Of a DNA stretch of 50,767 nucleotides, positions 1-7,758 are shown piece by piece; within the stretch, counting starts at the first letter, position 1; every line of letters begins with the position of its first letter. The notes beneath the pieces were generated by a model. That model made no database searches. It was given only the letters and a program-made list of their open reading frames with translations, and was not told the origin of the DNA. Position numbers and translations under genes: made by a program. The stretch comes from Acidimicrobiia bacterium. Lineage in GTDB: Bacteria > Actinomycetota > Acidimicrobiia > Spongiisociales > ZC4RG35. Location: NCBI GenBank assembly GCA_025922945.1, contig JAICGW010000005.1, positions 1 through 50,767 of the forward strand, given 5' to 3'.

Positions 1-519
1 GACGGGGGCGGATGCCGCCGCCCAGGGCCACGGACTGGCCGCGGCACAGCCAATCGACAACGGATCGGTACACACTGCGAAGGGATTGGCGACGGTCAAC
101 TGGAGTCCGAAGAAGAAGACGGCGACGACGCCCAGCACCGCTAGCGCCCCGGCGCCGAGCCGGTCGGGCGCCGAAGCGAAACGCCGCCAGGCGAAATAGA
201 TGAAACCAGCCAGCACCAGTCCCCAGAGCACGATCGAGCCTTCGAGGGCGGCCCAGCCGGTGGCGAGATTGAAGGGAAATGGTGTCGCCCGGGCGTGATG
301 GTTGGCGACGTACTGGAGTGTGAAGTCGTTGGCGACCAGCGCCCCCTCGAGAGCGCCGAAGGCCACGATCGCCCCCCCGACGATGGCGCCGATCGACCGA
401 CGGAGAGCGGGGCGGGAAAGCAGGCCCTCGGAGCGAGCCTGGCGGACTCCCGATCCGACCAACGCCACCGATCCGACCAACGCCACTGCCACTCCGAGGA
501 ATCCGAGGAGGGCGAACAT
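1..519 (-). CDS. ccmF: CcmF, heme lyase of cytochrome c maturation System I (3' truncated by window edge)
   Basis: CcmF is the large multi-span membrane protein that works with CcmH to attach heme from holo-CcmE to apocytochrome c. I translated this stretch directly; the frame stays open to base 1, giving the first 173 residues. The N-terminus shows the family landmarks: a first hydrophobic span, then ALEGALVANDF, YVANHHARATP and the highly typical WAALEGSIVLWG. The ATG at 519 shares one base with the ccmE stop codon, so it is the last visible gene of the ccmA-F operon. The remaining two thirds, and any ccmG, ccmH or ccmI, would lie to the left. The assignment is firm; only the length is unknown. 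Confidence 0.9.
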   Translation of the reverse strand, partial: MFALLGFLGVAVALVGSVALVGSGVRQARSEGLLSRPALRRSIGAIVGGAIVAFGALEGALVANDFTLQYVANHHARATPFPFNLATGWAALEGSIVLWGLVLAGFIYFAWRRFASAPDRLGAGALAVLGVVAVFFFGLQLTVANPFAVCTDPLSIGCAAASPWPWAAASAPV

Positions 520-905
520 CAGGGAAAGGTGGTAGGGACGACGTAGTTCTCGTCGTGACGAATCAGCGCCAGGTCGGCCAGGAAGGACTCTCCCTCCCAC
601 TGCCCTTCGACGACCACGCCAATACCCTCGGCGAAGAGCGGAGGAGCGGGGGCATTCAATTCGACGTCGATGGTTTCGGCTCCGTCGGTTACTTGAAACC
701 TTTTGACGTTGCCATCCTCGGTCAAAGATCCCTCGACCACCAATCCCCCCAGGCGAAACCTCCCCTCACTGCTGCCCCGTTCGGCGACCGCTTCGCTCGG
801 CGTCAGGTAGTAAGTGAGATTGTCGCCGAGGCTGGTGGCCACCAAGGCGATCACAACTGCTGCCACCGCCCCCAGTGCGGGCCAGAGGAACCTTCGATAG
901 GGCAC
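519..905 (-). CDS. ccmE: CcmE, heme chaperone of System I cytochrome c maturation
   Basis: CcmE takes heme exported with the help of CcmABCD, holds it covalently and hands it to the CcmF/H ligation complex on the outer face of the membrane. The protein has one N-terminal span (FLWPALGAVAAVVIALVAT), the NLTYYLTPSEAV segment that follows it in the family, an OB-fold core, and the heme-binding histidine in RHDENYVVP near the C-terminus. This is the canonical His form, not the Cys variant. I place the start at GTG 905, five bases past the ccmD stop, because an open frame from ATG 962 would overlap ccmD by 55 bases. The 962 start remains possible. Length is 128 residues. Confidence 0.88.
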   Translation of the reverse strand: MPYRRFLWPALGAVAAVVIALVATSLGDNLTYYLTPSEAVAERGSSEGRFRLGGLVVEGSLTEDGNVKRFQVTDGAETIDVELNAPAPPLFAEGIGVVVEGQWEGESFLADLALIRHDENYVVPTTFP

Positions 906-907
906 TG

Positions 908-1018
908 TCAGCCCCGGTCGCGCAGCCGGCGCGTCCGCCGGTAAAGACGGACCCCGTACCAAATGATCAACCCGTACGTAACCGCGTAGGAGAGGCCGAC
1001 AACAGCTGACTCAGGCAT
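908..1018 (-). CDS. ccmD: CcmD, small membrane protein of the CcmABC heme complex
   Basis: This 36-residue frame is easy to miss. It starts MPESAVVGLSYAVTYGLIIW and then turns basic (RLYRRTRRLRDRG). CcmD proteins are short, have a single span beginning with an aromatic/Tyr-rich segment and end in a basic cytoplasmic tail; known CcmD helps release holo-CcmE from CcmC. Its ATG at 1018 overlaps the end of ccmC by 8 bases and its stop lies just before ccmE, which is exactly the usual gene order C-D-E. Identification rests on position, size and topology more than on strong sequence conservation, which is low in this family. Confidence 0.8.
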   Translation of the reverse strand: MPESAVVGLSYAVTYGLIIWYGVRLYRRTRRLRDRG

Positions 1019-1733
1019 CGTTGAGGCCGGGCGGCGAGATCACTGCGGCGCCTGCTACCGGACGGGCGGCAACGAGCTCGGCCTCGTCGCGGGCAATGAT
1101 CATGCGGGCCGCCAGGAACGAGACGTAGACGAGCGTGAATGCGGCGAGGTTGAGCAGGAGCGCCGCCACCATCGACCGGTCCATGGTGGCTCCGTCGGGG
1201 CGAATGCTTTGCGTCTGATGAAGGGTGCGAAAGAGGTTCACCGAGAAGTAGACCAGCGGAACCTGAATCACTGCCACGATTCCGAGAATGGAGGAGCGGT
1301 CGGCAGCGGCCTCGGGACTCGGCGAGTAGCGGCGGAGGGCCAGGTATCCGAGGTACACGAGGAACATCACCGCCGTCGATGCCATGCGAGCATCGCCCCA
1401 ATCGAAGAAGACTCCCCAGACCGGTCTCCCCCAGATAGCACCGGTGAGAATGGCGAGGCCGGTGAACAGGACTCCGATTTCAGCGGACGAGGCTGCCAGA
1501 CGGTCCCAAACCAACCGACGGCGGAGCCGCCACATCACCGAACCAAGGGCCGTGACCCCGAAGGCGAGGAATGCCAGCCAGGCCGACGGCACGTGGAGAT
1601 GGAGAATCCGGGCATAGGTGCGCTGGACCGCGTCAGGAGGGGTGGAAAGGGCGAGTAGCGCACCGGAGACGGCGACGAGTGCAGTCACCGCGTAGAGCAG
1701 CTTCAACTTCATCGGTATGTAGTCCGATTTCAT
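1011..1733 (-). CDS. ccmC: CcmC, heme handling membrane protein
   Basis: CcmC loads heme onto CcmE. The 240-residue protein has six hydrophobic spans and the family's heme-site features: LHLHVPSAW (first external histidine), the tryptophan-rich loop GRPVWGVFFDWGDARMAS between spans, and the second histidine in SVNLFRTLHQTQS. The ATG at 1733 overlaps the ccmB stop in an ATGA arrangement, which implies translational coupling. A second methionine (MKLKLLYAV, residue 8) is an alternative start. The C-terminal tail after the last span is longer than usual and Ala-rich, which is not alarming. Confidence 0.93.
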   Translation of the reverse strand: MKSDYIPMKLKLLYAVTALVAVSGALLALSTPPDAVQRTYARILHLHVPSAWLAFLAFGVTALGSVMWRLRRRLVWDRLAASSAEIGVLFTGLAILTGAIWGRPVWGVFFDWGDARMASTAVMFLVYLGYLALRRYSPSPEAAADRSSILGIVAVIQVPLVYFSVNLFRTLHQTQSIRPDGATMDRSMVAALLLNLAAFTLVYVSFLAARMIIARDEAELVAARPVAGAAVISPPGLNDA

Positions 1734-2419
1734 CCGAGGGTTTCCTCAAGTGGTCGAGCGGACAGAACTCCGGCAATGACTCCGATCAGATCGACCAGCA
1801 CCAACACCAGGAGCCAAGCCAGGATACCCCCGGGTCGCGATATGGCTGCTTCGCCCGCAAGCTCGGCGACCCTCGAGCCGGCAAAGAGCAGCGGCAGTGC
1901 CAGGGGCGCCACCAGTAGGGGCGCAAGTCCCGCCCGCGCCGACAGACCGAGGGTGAGATCGGCGATCAAGGTGGAGATCAGCGACAAGCCGACGGCGAAG
2001 AGGACCAAGGCGGCAGTGAATGCCGGCCAGTTCTCAATCGGTGGCGGTGAGTAGAGCAGAAGAGTCAATACGAGGCTCACGCCCATGAATCCAACAAGAA
2101 GCGTGAAGTTGGCCATTGCCCGGCCGGCAAAGCCAGCGGCGGGGTCGAGACCGGAGAGACGGATCTGGTCACGAACCGCATCGTCGGTGGCGGTGGTTTG
2201 CCGCCAGGCGATCTGCATCCCGAAGAGGAGCGTTACTACCCAGAAGGCGGGCAACCCCAGGCGCGAGATCGTGGGTTGATCGATGCCGACAGCCAGGGGA
2301 ACCATGATCAGGGCCGCCAGAGCGAACGGCAGCACCAAGCCGAACGTTTCGCCCGCCCGGCGTTCGACTAGCAACTCATTGCGGGCCAGAACCCTCGCTT
2401 GTAACCAGAACCCTGTCAC
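1730..2419 (-). CDS. ccmB: CcmB, membrane subunit of the heme-maturation ABC complex
   Basis: CcmB is the permease partner of the ATPase CcmA; the complex uses ATP to release holo-CcmE from CcmC. The 229-residue protein has the expected six spans, and the N-terminal cytoplasmic segment ARVLARNELLVERRAGET followed by a first span matches the family (the usual form is a DL..E.R..E.... pattern). The middle segment QIAWRQTTATDDAVRDQIRLSG is the conserved cytoplasmic loop. It overlaps ccmA (ATGA at 2416-2419) and ccmC, so it sits tightly inside the operon. The normal length of about 220 residues is kept. Confidence 0.92.
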   Translation of the reverse strand: MTGFWLQARVLARNELLVERRAGETFGLVLPFALAALIMVPLAVGIDQPTISRLGLPAFWVVTLLFGMQIAWRQTTATDDAVRDQIRLSGLDPAAGFAGRAMANFTLLVGFMGVSLVLTLLLYSPPPIENWPAFTAALVLFAVGLSLISTLIADLTLGLSARAGLAPLLVAPLALPLLFAGSRVAELAGEAAISRPGGILAWLLVLVLVDLIGVIAGVLSARPLEETLG

Positions 2420-3051
2420 GCAAGGCTTCCGTTCTCCAGGGCATAAATGCGATGAATGCTCTGGCCGAGATTTTCGCGGTCGTGAGACACCACCACTGCC
2501 GCCCCACCTTTGCCAACGGTGCGAAGGACTAGCTGATCGACGATGGGGCGGGCGTTGCGATCGAGGGTGTCCGTGGGCTCGTCGAGCAGAAGTAGCTCGG
2601 GGGAGTCGACCAGCAGCCGGGCGAGATCAGCCCTTTTCCTCATCCCCGCCGAACAGTCGACCGCCCGCCGGTGCCGTGCGGCGGCCAGTCCCACCGACTC
2701 CAAAGCCGGTTCAATCCGATCCGCGGAGATGCCTGCCAACCGGGCATAGAAGGCGAGGTTTTCGGCCAGGGTCAGACCCGGGGCCAGGGCGGGCAAGTGC
2801 CCGGCGAGGCCGATTCGCCGGCGGACCTCGAGTACCTCACGGTTGCCGAGCCTGGCTCCCAGGACCTCTCCGTCGCCTTCGCTGGGAGGCGCGAGGGTGG
2901 CCAGCACGCGCAAGAGTGTGCTCTTTCCGGCGCCGTTGGGCCCGATGATCGCGATCGCAGAACCGGCCTCAATGGTGAGAGTTATCGGCTGGAGAATCGA
3001 GTACGACGGCGTCGAAAACGCGACGTTTCGCAGCGAAACGAGGGGTTCCAC
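2416..3051 (-). CDS. ccmA: CcmA, ATP-binding subunit of the heme-maturation ABC complex
   Basis: This is an ABC ATPase with Walker A GPNGAGKST, a Q-loop region, Walker B LLLLDEP and an H-loop VVSHDRE. The ABC signature is relaxed (CSAGMRKRADLAR where most ABC proteins have LSGGQ); CcmA proteins typically have LSAGQ, so this is a slightly more divergent version. I chose GTG 3051 (211 residues) over the upstream ATG 3102, because a TACACT box ends exactly 7 bases before it and because the 17 extra residues are not ABC-like. It is the first gene of the ccmABCDEF operon and diverges from pyk. Confidence 0.92.
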   Translation of the reverse strand: MEPLVSLRNVAFSTPSYSILQPITLTIEAGSAIAIIGPNGAGKSTLLRVLATLAPPSEGDGEVLGARLGNREVLEVRRRIGLAGHLPALAPGLTLAENLAFYARLAGISADRIEPALESVGLAAARHRRAVDCSAGMRKRADLARLLVDSPELLLLDEPTDTLDRNARPIVDQLVLRTVGKGGAAVVVSHDRENLGQSIHRIYALENGSLA

Positions 3052-3058
3052 GGCCGGG

Positions 3059-3064
3059 AGTGTA
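3059..3064 (-). promoter_or_regulatory. -10 box of the ccm operon (leaderless pattern)
   Basis: TACACT read on the minus strand, followed by 7 bases and then the GTG of ccmA at 3051. This matches the TANNNT consensus and a transcription start at or next to the start codon. Inferred from sequence only. Confidence 0.6.
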
Positions 3065-3110
3065 TGGGGTACCCGCCACAGCAACCCCAGGGCAGGAAAC
3101 ATACGGGCGC

Positions 3111-3116
3111 TACATT
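3111..3116 (+). promoter_or_regulatory. -10 box of pyk (leaderless pattern)
   Basis: TACATT, followed by 6 bases and then GTG 3123. No Shine-Dalgarno sequence fits in the gap. The box lies 47 bases from the divergent ccmA -10 box. Confidence 0.55.
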
Positions 3117-3122
3117 TTTCAG

Positions 3123-4586
3123 GTGGAGCGCTACACCAAGATCGTGGCGACGATGGGCCCGTCGGTCGCCTCGGCTGAAGCGGTGCGGAGCCTGATCGAC
3201 GCCGGCATCGATGTTGCCCGTCTCAACTTCTCTCACGGCGACCACGAGGTCCACCGGCAATTCGCCGACTGGGTGCGCGAAGGCGCAGAGAAATCCGGTC
3301 GCAACGTCGCCATCCTCCAGGACATCCAGGGTCCGAAGCTGCGGGTGGGGACCTTTCCCGAGGGAGCATTGGTGCTCACGACGGGCCAGACGGTGCGCTG
3401 CTATCAGGGGCGAAGCCTCTCCACCGAGCCCGATGTCATCTTTCTCGATTACCCCTACTTGCTCGAGGATGTCGAGGTCGGGGAAGAGTTGGTCCTGGCC
3501 GACGGTCTCATCCGTTTGGTCGCCACCGGCAAGGCGAGCGATCACATCGTGGCCCGGGTGGTGGTCGGCGGCCTGCTTGGCAACGGGAAAGGGGTGGCAT
3601 TCCCGGGGACAAATCTGCGCATGCCGGCCATCACCGAGAAAGACGAGGTTGATCTCGCGTACGGCAAGGTGCTCGAAGTCGACTGGGTTGCGGCCTCTTT
3701 CGTCAAGAGCGCCGACGACATCCGGCGGGTGCGAGAGCTGGCGGGCGACGTTCCCATCATCGCCAAGATCGAACTGGCATCGGCTTACGCCAATCTCGAC
3801 GAAATTCTCGGGGAGGCGGCGGGCATCATGGTGGCCCGGGGAGATCTCGGCGTCCAATTGCCCTTGGAGCGGATCCCGTTGGTCCAGGCGGACATCCTTC
3901 GTCGCGCGAACGAGGCCGGAGTGGTGACGATCACCGCCACCGAGATGCTCGAATCGATGACCCACTCCACCCGGCCCACCAGGGCCGAGGTCACCGATGT
4001 CGCCAACGCCGTTCTCACGGGAACAGACGCGGTCATGCTCTCGGCCGAGACCGCGGCTGGGATTCATCCTCGGGAGGCGGTCGAGTTCATGGCGAGAATC
4101 TGCGCCACGGTGGAGTCCGAAACTTCACAGAACACAGTTGTGCATGCCTACCGGACACAACAGTCGGCCGTGGCTTCGGCGGTGGCCCAGGCGGCAGTGG
4201 ACTGTGCCGCCAACCTTTCGATTGACACCATTGTCGCCTTCACCGAATCGGGCTCGACGGCGCGCCTGCTTTCCAAGTACCGACCCGCAGCCCGCATCGT
4301 CGCCTTCACTCCGATCGATGTCACCCGGCGAAGGATGACCCTCTACAGAGGGGTAACCGCCTATCCGTTCGAGCGACGTGACTACACCGACCACATGATC
4401 GCGGCGGCGGAGAAATTCCTCGAAAAGGAAGGGCTATGCCAACGGGGGGATACGGTGGTGATGGTGGCGGGCATTCCCCCCAACCGTCAGGCCTCGACCA
4501 ATCTGCTCAAGGTTCATGTGATCGGGGAACGGTCCGGGGGAGTGCAGTCGCAGCGCACCGGAAGGACCTCACCCGAAGGGCGCTAG
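3123..4586 (+). CDS. pyk: Pyruvate kinase
   Basis: Catalyses phosphoenolpyruvate + ADP to pyruvate + ATP, the last step of glycolysis. The 487-residue protein opens with the family start KIVATMGPS and has RLNFSHGD (phosphate/nucleotide contact), the active-site segment IIAKIELASA, GIMVARGDLGVQLPLE, and VTITATEMLESM with the following TRAEVTDVANAVLTGTDAVM, all in the normal order for the barrel. The C-terminal third is the allosteric domain. GTG 3123 gives the standard N-terminus; an open frame reaches back to ATG 3060 but adds 21 unlike residues. Only the substitution ATE for the common ATQ before MLESM is a little unusual. Confidence 0.96.
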   Translation: MERYTKIVATMGPSVASAEAVRSLIDAGIDVARLNFSHGDHEVHRQFADWVREGAEKSGRNVAILQDIQGPKLRVGTFPEGALVLTTGQTVRCYQGRSLSTEPDVIFLDYPYLLEDVEVGEELVLADGLIRLVATGKASDHIVARVVVGGLLGNGKGVAFPGTNLRMPAITEKDEVDLAYGKVLEVDWVAASFVKSADDIRRVRELAGDVPIIAKIELASAYANLDEILGEAAGIMVARGDLGVQLPLERIPLVQADILRRANEAGVVTITATEMLESMTHSTRPTRAEVTDVANAVLTGTDAVMLSAETAAGIHPREAVEFMARICATVESETSQNTVVHAYRTQQSAVASAVAQAAVDCAANLSIDTIVAFTESGSTARLLSKYRPAARIVAFTPIDVTRRRMTLYRGVTAYPFERRDYTDHMIAAAEKFLEKEGLCQRGDTVVMVAGIPPNRQASTNLLKVHVIGERSGGVQSQRTGRTSPEGR

Positions 4587-4660
4587 GTCGACTGCTCGTT
4601 CTGTGGGCTGTCATTCCGCTATTTGTCGGAACGGCAACCCTGGGTTCGCAGTCGGGTCGG

Positions 4661-4666
4661 TACTAT
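4661..4666 (+). promoter_or_regulatory. -10 box before the small unknown gene at 4678
   Basis: TACTAT, 11 bases before ATG 4678. This would give a leader of only a few bases. Together with the end of pyk, the 91-base gap 4587-4677 holds nothing else I recognise. Confidence 0.4.
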
Positions 4667-4677
4667 CGCTGGCGGCC

Positions 4678-5019
4678 ATGGGACAAACCATCGAGGTGTG
4701 GGATAAGAACGAACTGGGGGAGACGCTGCTGGTCTCGGCCGATCGGTCATGGTCGGGACAGGACGGCGAGGCTTTTTCCCAGGCGCCAGTCGATCGCGAA
4801 ACGTTCCCTGCCGAGCTGGCGGGGCGTCTCTTTGAAGCCGGGCTGGGCATCGATCACGTCTATGTCATGTCGAATACAGTCTCGATGCGACGCCCCGGCG
4901 GGTGGGACAGTGAAGCAACCGAAGCCGCGGCCGAGGTGATCTCGAGCTTCTTCCGCTTCTACCGGGATGAGACCGCTACGGAGCAGCAGTCGTCGGAGGA
5001 GGAGCCGGCAGCGTCGTAA
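4678..5019 (+). CDS. Small acidic protein of unknown function
   Basis: I do not recognise a family. From ATG 4678 the product has 113 residues (MGQTIEVWDKNELGETLLVS...). It is soluble, with no signal peptide or span. The body looks folded, with alternating strands and helices, and the last 20 residues are Glu/Ser/Ala-rich and probably disordered. The frame extends upstream to 4603, but that part looks unlike protein and a TACTAT box sits just before 4678. Its 3' end overlaps the end of the convergent VanW-domain gene by 44 bases. Codon use resembles its neighbours, so it is probably real. Confidence 0.6.
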   Translation: MGQTIEVWDKNELGETLLVSADRSWSGQDGEAFSQAPVDRETFPAELAGRLFEAGLGIDHVYVMSNTVSMRRPGGWDSEATEAAAEVISSFFRFYRDETATEQQSSEEEPAAS

Positions 5020-6913
5020 CCGGCGCGGCCGTAGTCGTGGTAGGACATGACACGCCCGAGTCCTGGATCTGGCAGGGATGGACCAGGATGATCTCCTGGC
5101 GGGGCGAATAGACCACGTTCCAATGATCTTCACGGGTCTGTTCGCCGACGGTGATGAAACGTGTCACCCCGACCGTGAAGCCCTGGGCAGGAGATTGGTC
5201 CTGTTTTTGCTCGGGCGGCACGATGGTCGGGTCGCCGATATAACGGGGAGGAGGCGGGTCTCGAAAGTTGGTGCGCTCGCTCACGTCAGCAGAGACCTGG
5301 CGAGCATTCGCCCCGCCTTCCACCGCGGCATAGACCCGTAGCTCTCCCCCACTCTGCTCGCCCACCAGAATCCTTCCGTCGTTGTCGGAATAGAAGGCGA
5401 CCGTGATCGAGGTGCGGCTGTAGAAGGTCCGGATGAGGATGGCGCTTTCGGTGTTGTTGCGAAAGCGCACGTCCGGGAGTGGCCACGAGATGGTGGCTTC
5501 GATCCCGAGCGGGTAGCGACTGAAGTAAAAGCTATGGGGCTTATGAGCGATGTCCTCGTAACCACCCCAGAAGACGGCGTTGTAGAACGTGGTGGCGAAT
5601 TGGCTGACCCCGCCCCCGATCGCCTTCTCGAGGCGGCCGCCAATGATGGCTCCGTCTTCCAGGTAGCCACCTTCGGCCGTTCGCTCACCGGCTGTCTCGT
5701 TGAGTGAGAACTCGCTGCCGGCGGGAACAATGGTCCCGTCGATCTTGTCGGCGATGCGATGGATGTTGGCCACCCGGTTTTGGCAGCAGTCGTGATAGGT
5801 CGTGAACTGGCTGACCTTGTGGTTGATGTTGAGCGCTTGCAGCTCTTCGGTGGTGACGTCGGGATCGACTGATTCGTCGATGGGGAGCGGGCCGGCGCGA
5901 GAGGCGGAGCGGGCCGCGGCCAAGAGCGCCTCGGCAGTGCCGTCCGCGTCGATGACCGTCCCTTGGACGCCGGGAACGACGTTGACGTAGTCGCCGTCGA
6001 CGACAAGTTCGGCATTGACCGGCGGCTCCTCCAGATCGGCTCGAAGCGGCTCGAGGTAGGAGTTGATCACATCCGGGTCGAAACTGAAGGTGACCGCCTC
6101 GGGTCCGAGGTCGGGAGCGAGAGCATCGGCCAATTGCTCGACCGAAAAAGTCACCTGCCTGTTCCGCTCCCGATTGGTCAAAGTCACCGGGCCTGCCAGA
6201 AGCAGCTGGCCCTCGCGCACCGCCGCATCGATATCTGAGCTCGTGAGGCTTGGTTGCGTTTCCGTAACCGGAAGGGCGGTGGTGGTGCGATCACTGGTGG
6301 ATGCTGCGGCGAGGATGAGGTCGGGAGCGACGTTGCGGTCGATCTCCTGTCCGGCCCGCGGATATTCGCCGACAACCTCGGTTCCCTCCACCACGACGCT
6401 GCCGGGAAAGGGCGAGTTGCCGATCACTTCGGTGTCCCAGTCAGTTAGAACCACTTCGAGCGCCGTCGGATCGAGCTTGGCGCTCAACGGAATCGGCGTC
6501 GACGAGAAAAGATGAGTGATCCACCAACCGAACTCGCCGAATGGGTTGCCGCTCCGTCCCACACGCATGGCGCTTTGCACCATTGCTTGTTCGTCGAGGT
6601 CGAATCCGACCGACTCCGGCGCCAAGAGCAAGGAGTGATCGAGGACCGTGAACTCCGCCGGTGTATTACCGAGGCTGTCCTCGAGGCCAACCAGGGCGTC
6701 GGCCGCAGCGCTTTCGGTCAAGCCGCCCAATTCGATTCGATCTGCCGTTACCGAGCCCATTACCTCGCCCGCCGAGAACAGCCGAGTCGCCCCATAGGCA
6801 ACAAGCACAGCCGCCATTAGGCCGCCGAGTATCCAGAGCAGGCGGGGCCGAGTTGGGAGGGCACCGGCCGGGGCGGGGGAGGTGACGGTCGGCGCGGGCG
6901 CGTTTGCAGGCAT
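4976..6913 (-). CDS. Membrane-anchored VanW-domain protein with peptidoglycan-binding-like repeats
   Basis: The 645-residue protein has a short Pro/Ala-rich cytoplasmic head, one signal-anchor span (LLWILGGLMAAVLVAYGATR, about residues 25-45) and a large outer part. The outer part holds two alpha/beta segments resembling the putative peptidoglycan-binding domain often paired with VanW (about 60-140 and 250-370), then a VanW domain with its hallmarks: TTYHDCCQNRVANI, IVPAGSEFSLNE, GGGVSQFATTFYNAVFWGG and YPLGIEATI. The tail is Thr/Pro/Ala-rich. I chose ATG 6913, as the 56 upstream codons are not protein-like. VanW domains are common in Gram-positive cell-wall proteins; the name comes from a vancomycin-resistance cluster but resistance is not implied. 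The exact function is unknown. Confidence 0.88.
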   Translation of the reverse strand: MPANAPAPTVTSPAPAGALPTRPRLLWILGGLMAAVLVAYGATRLFSAGEVMGSVTADRIELGGLTESAAADALVGLEDSLGNTPAEFTVLDHSLLLAPESVGFDLDEQAMVQSAMRVGRSGNPFGEFGWWITHLFSSTPIPLSAKLDPTALEVVLTDWDTEVIGNSPFPGSVVVEGTEVVGEYPRAGQEIDRNVAPDLILAAASTSDRTTTALPVTETQPSLTSSDIDAAVREGQLLLAGPVTLTNRERNRQVTFSVEQLADALAPDLGPEAVTFSFDPDVINSYLEPLRADLEEPPVNAELVVDGDYVNVVPGVQGTVIDADGTAEALLAAARSASRAGPLPIDESVDPDVTTEELQALNINHKVSQFTTYHDCCQNRVANIHRIADKIDGTIVPAGSEFSLNETAGERTAEGGYLEDGAIIGGRLEKAIGGGVSQFATTFYNAVFWGGYEDIAHKPHSFYFSRYPLGIEATISWPLPDVRFRNNTESAILIRTFYSRTSITVAFYSDNDGRILVGEQSGGELRVYAAVEGGANARQVSADVSERTNFRDPPPPRYIGDPTIVPPEQKQDQSPAQGFTVGVTRFITVGEQTREDHWNVVYSPRQEIILVHPCQIQDSGVSCPTTTTAAPVTTLPAPPPTTAAP

Positions 6914-6942
6914 GATTGGGTTTCCCCCGGAGACGTCTGGCG

Positions 6943-6948
6943 AGTTTA
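6943..6948 (-). promoter_or_regulatory. -10 box for the VanW-domain gene
   Basis: TAAACT on the minus strand, 29 bases before ATG 6913. Unlike most genes here this one would have a leader of about 20 bases, with a GGGGGAAA stretch near the start codon as a possible ribosome binding site. Confidence 0.45.
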
Positions 6949-6981
6949 GGGGGGTTCTGGTCTTCTGACAGACCCGCCCCG

Positions 6982-6987
6982 TACGAT
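6982..6987 (+). promoter_or_regulatory. -10 box for the PD-(D/E)XK nuclease gene (leaderless pattern)
   Basis: TACGAT, followed by 7 bases and then GTG 6995. The ATG at 6986 lies inside the box, which argues that GTG 6995 is the real start. Confidence 0.5.
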
Positions 6988-6994
6988 GGCGCAA

Positions 6995-7738
6995 GTGATC
7001 GAGTTTCCACCGATCCATCCGGGGGATCCGGTTTTGGTTTCGGCCACCACGTATATCGCCTACCGGCGATGCCCGGCTCAAGGACTAGGCCGCTTCCGCG
7101 GTCGCTATCCCCCGGAATCCAAGGCCTCGTTTCGCGGTGGCCTCACACATGGGTTGATCGCTCGTCACCTGCAAAGCGGACCGATCGACGATCCCGAGCA
7201 TGCTGCCCGCGAGGTGATTGGGAGCACCAACCTCAACAACAAGATCACCGCGGCCGGGCTCAATCGTCCCTCGCTCCTAGGCCCGGTGATCTCTGAAGCG
7301 AGCGACCTTTATCGGCGCTTCACCAAATTGCCGGTCGACCAGTTCGAGCGAGCCGAGGTGGCCTTGCTCTGTGAGGTGGCGGACGGGGTCACTCTGATCG
7401 GGCAGGTCGATGCTGTGTTCACCGGACCGCTTCTGCGCGATTGGAAGACGGGGCCTCTTGGCGATCCGCTCGAACAGCTGCTCTTTTACGCGCTGGTTTG
7501 GTGTCTGCAAGAGAAGACCCTTCCCAGGGTGGAAGCGATTTCGCTCCAAACCGGAGAGAGCCTGACTCAAACACCGAGTTTGTTCGAGCTTTCGGTAGTG
7601 GCCGCAAGAGTCGCGGATCTGGTCAATTTTGTGCGGCGCTCTATCGAACCAGAGAGACGGGCCGGTCCCTGGTGCCGGTACTGCCCGCTATGGCAAGAGT
7701 GCCCGGAAGGACAGGCAGCGCTGGCGATAAACAACTAG
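6995..7738 (+). CDS. PD-(D/E)XK nuclease, RecB/Cas4-like with a probable Fe-S cluster
   Basis: The 247-residue protein fits the RecB-family nuclease fold. It has a histidine in the GLTHGLIARHL helix, the strand LIGQVDAVF carrying an acidic residue, then LLRDWKTG with the catalytic D and K, and a QLLFYALVW helix with the family's Q..Y pattern. Cysteines occur early (YRRCPAQ) and as a late cluster CRYCPLWQEC. One early plus three late cysteines is the layout that binds a 4Fe-4S cluster in AddB and Cas4 nucleases. No helicase domain is attached and no cas genes are near, so a role in DNA repair is the safest inference. Two GTPase genes follow directly. Confidence 0.82.
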   Translation: MIEFPPIHPGDPVLVSATTYIAYRRCPAQGLGRFRGRYPPESKASFRGGLTHGLIARHLQSGPIDDPEHAAREVIGSTNLNNKITAAGLNRPSLLGPVISEASDLYRRFTKLPVDQFERAEVALLCEVADGVTLIGQVDAVFTGPLLRDWKTGPLGDPLEQLLFYALVWCLQEKTLPRVEAISLQTGESLTQTPSLFELSVVAARVADLVNFVRRSIEPERRAGPWCRYCPLWQECPEGQAALAINN

Positions 7739-7746
7739 CCCGCCGT

Positions 7747-7752
7747 TAGCGT
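7747..7752 (+). promoter_or_regulatory. -10 box for the GTPase pair
   Basis: TAGCGT, followed by 6 bases and then TTG 7759 (9 bases to the alternative GTG 7762). Confidence 0.45.
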
Positions 7753-7758
7753 GCTCTA

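Noticed and set aside
2982-4067. A 361-residue open frame on the minus strand opposite pyk
   Set aside because: It is the antisense shadow of a clear pyruvate kinase; composition is His/Gly/Asp-rich without any motif.
4976-6913. Vancomycin resistance gene
   Set aside because: VanW domains are widespread in cell-wall proteins; no vanA, vanH, vanX, vanR or vanS genes are present.
6995-7738. Cas4 of a CRISPR system
   Set aside because: No repeats, cas1 or cas2 are in the window; Fe-S RecB-type nucleases also act in repair.
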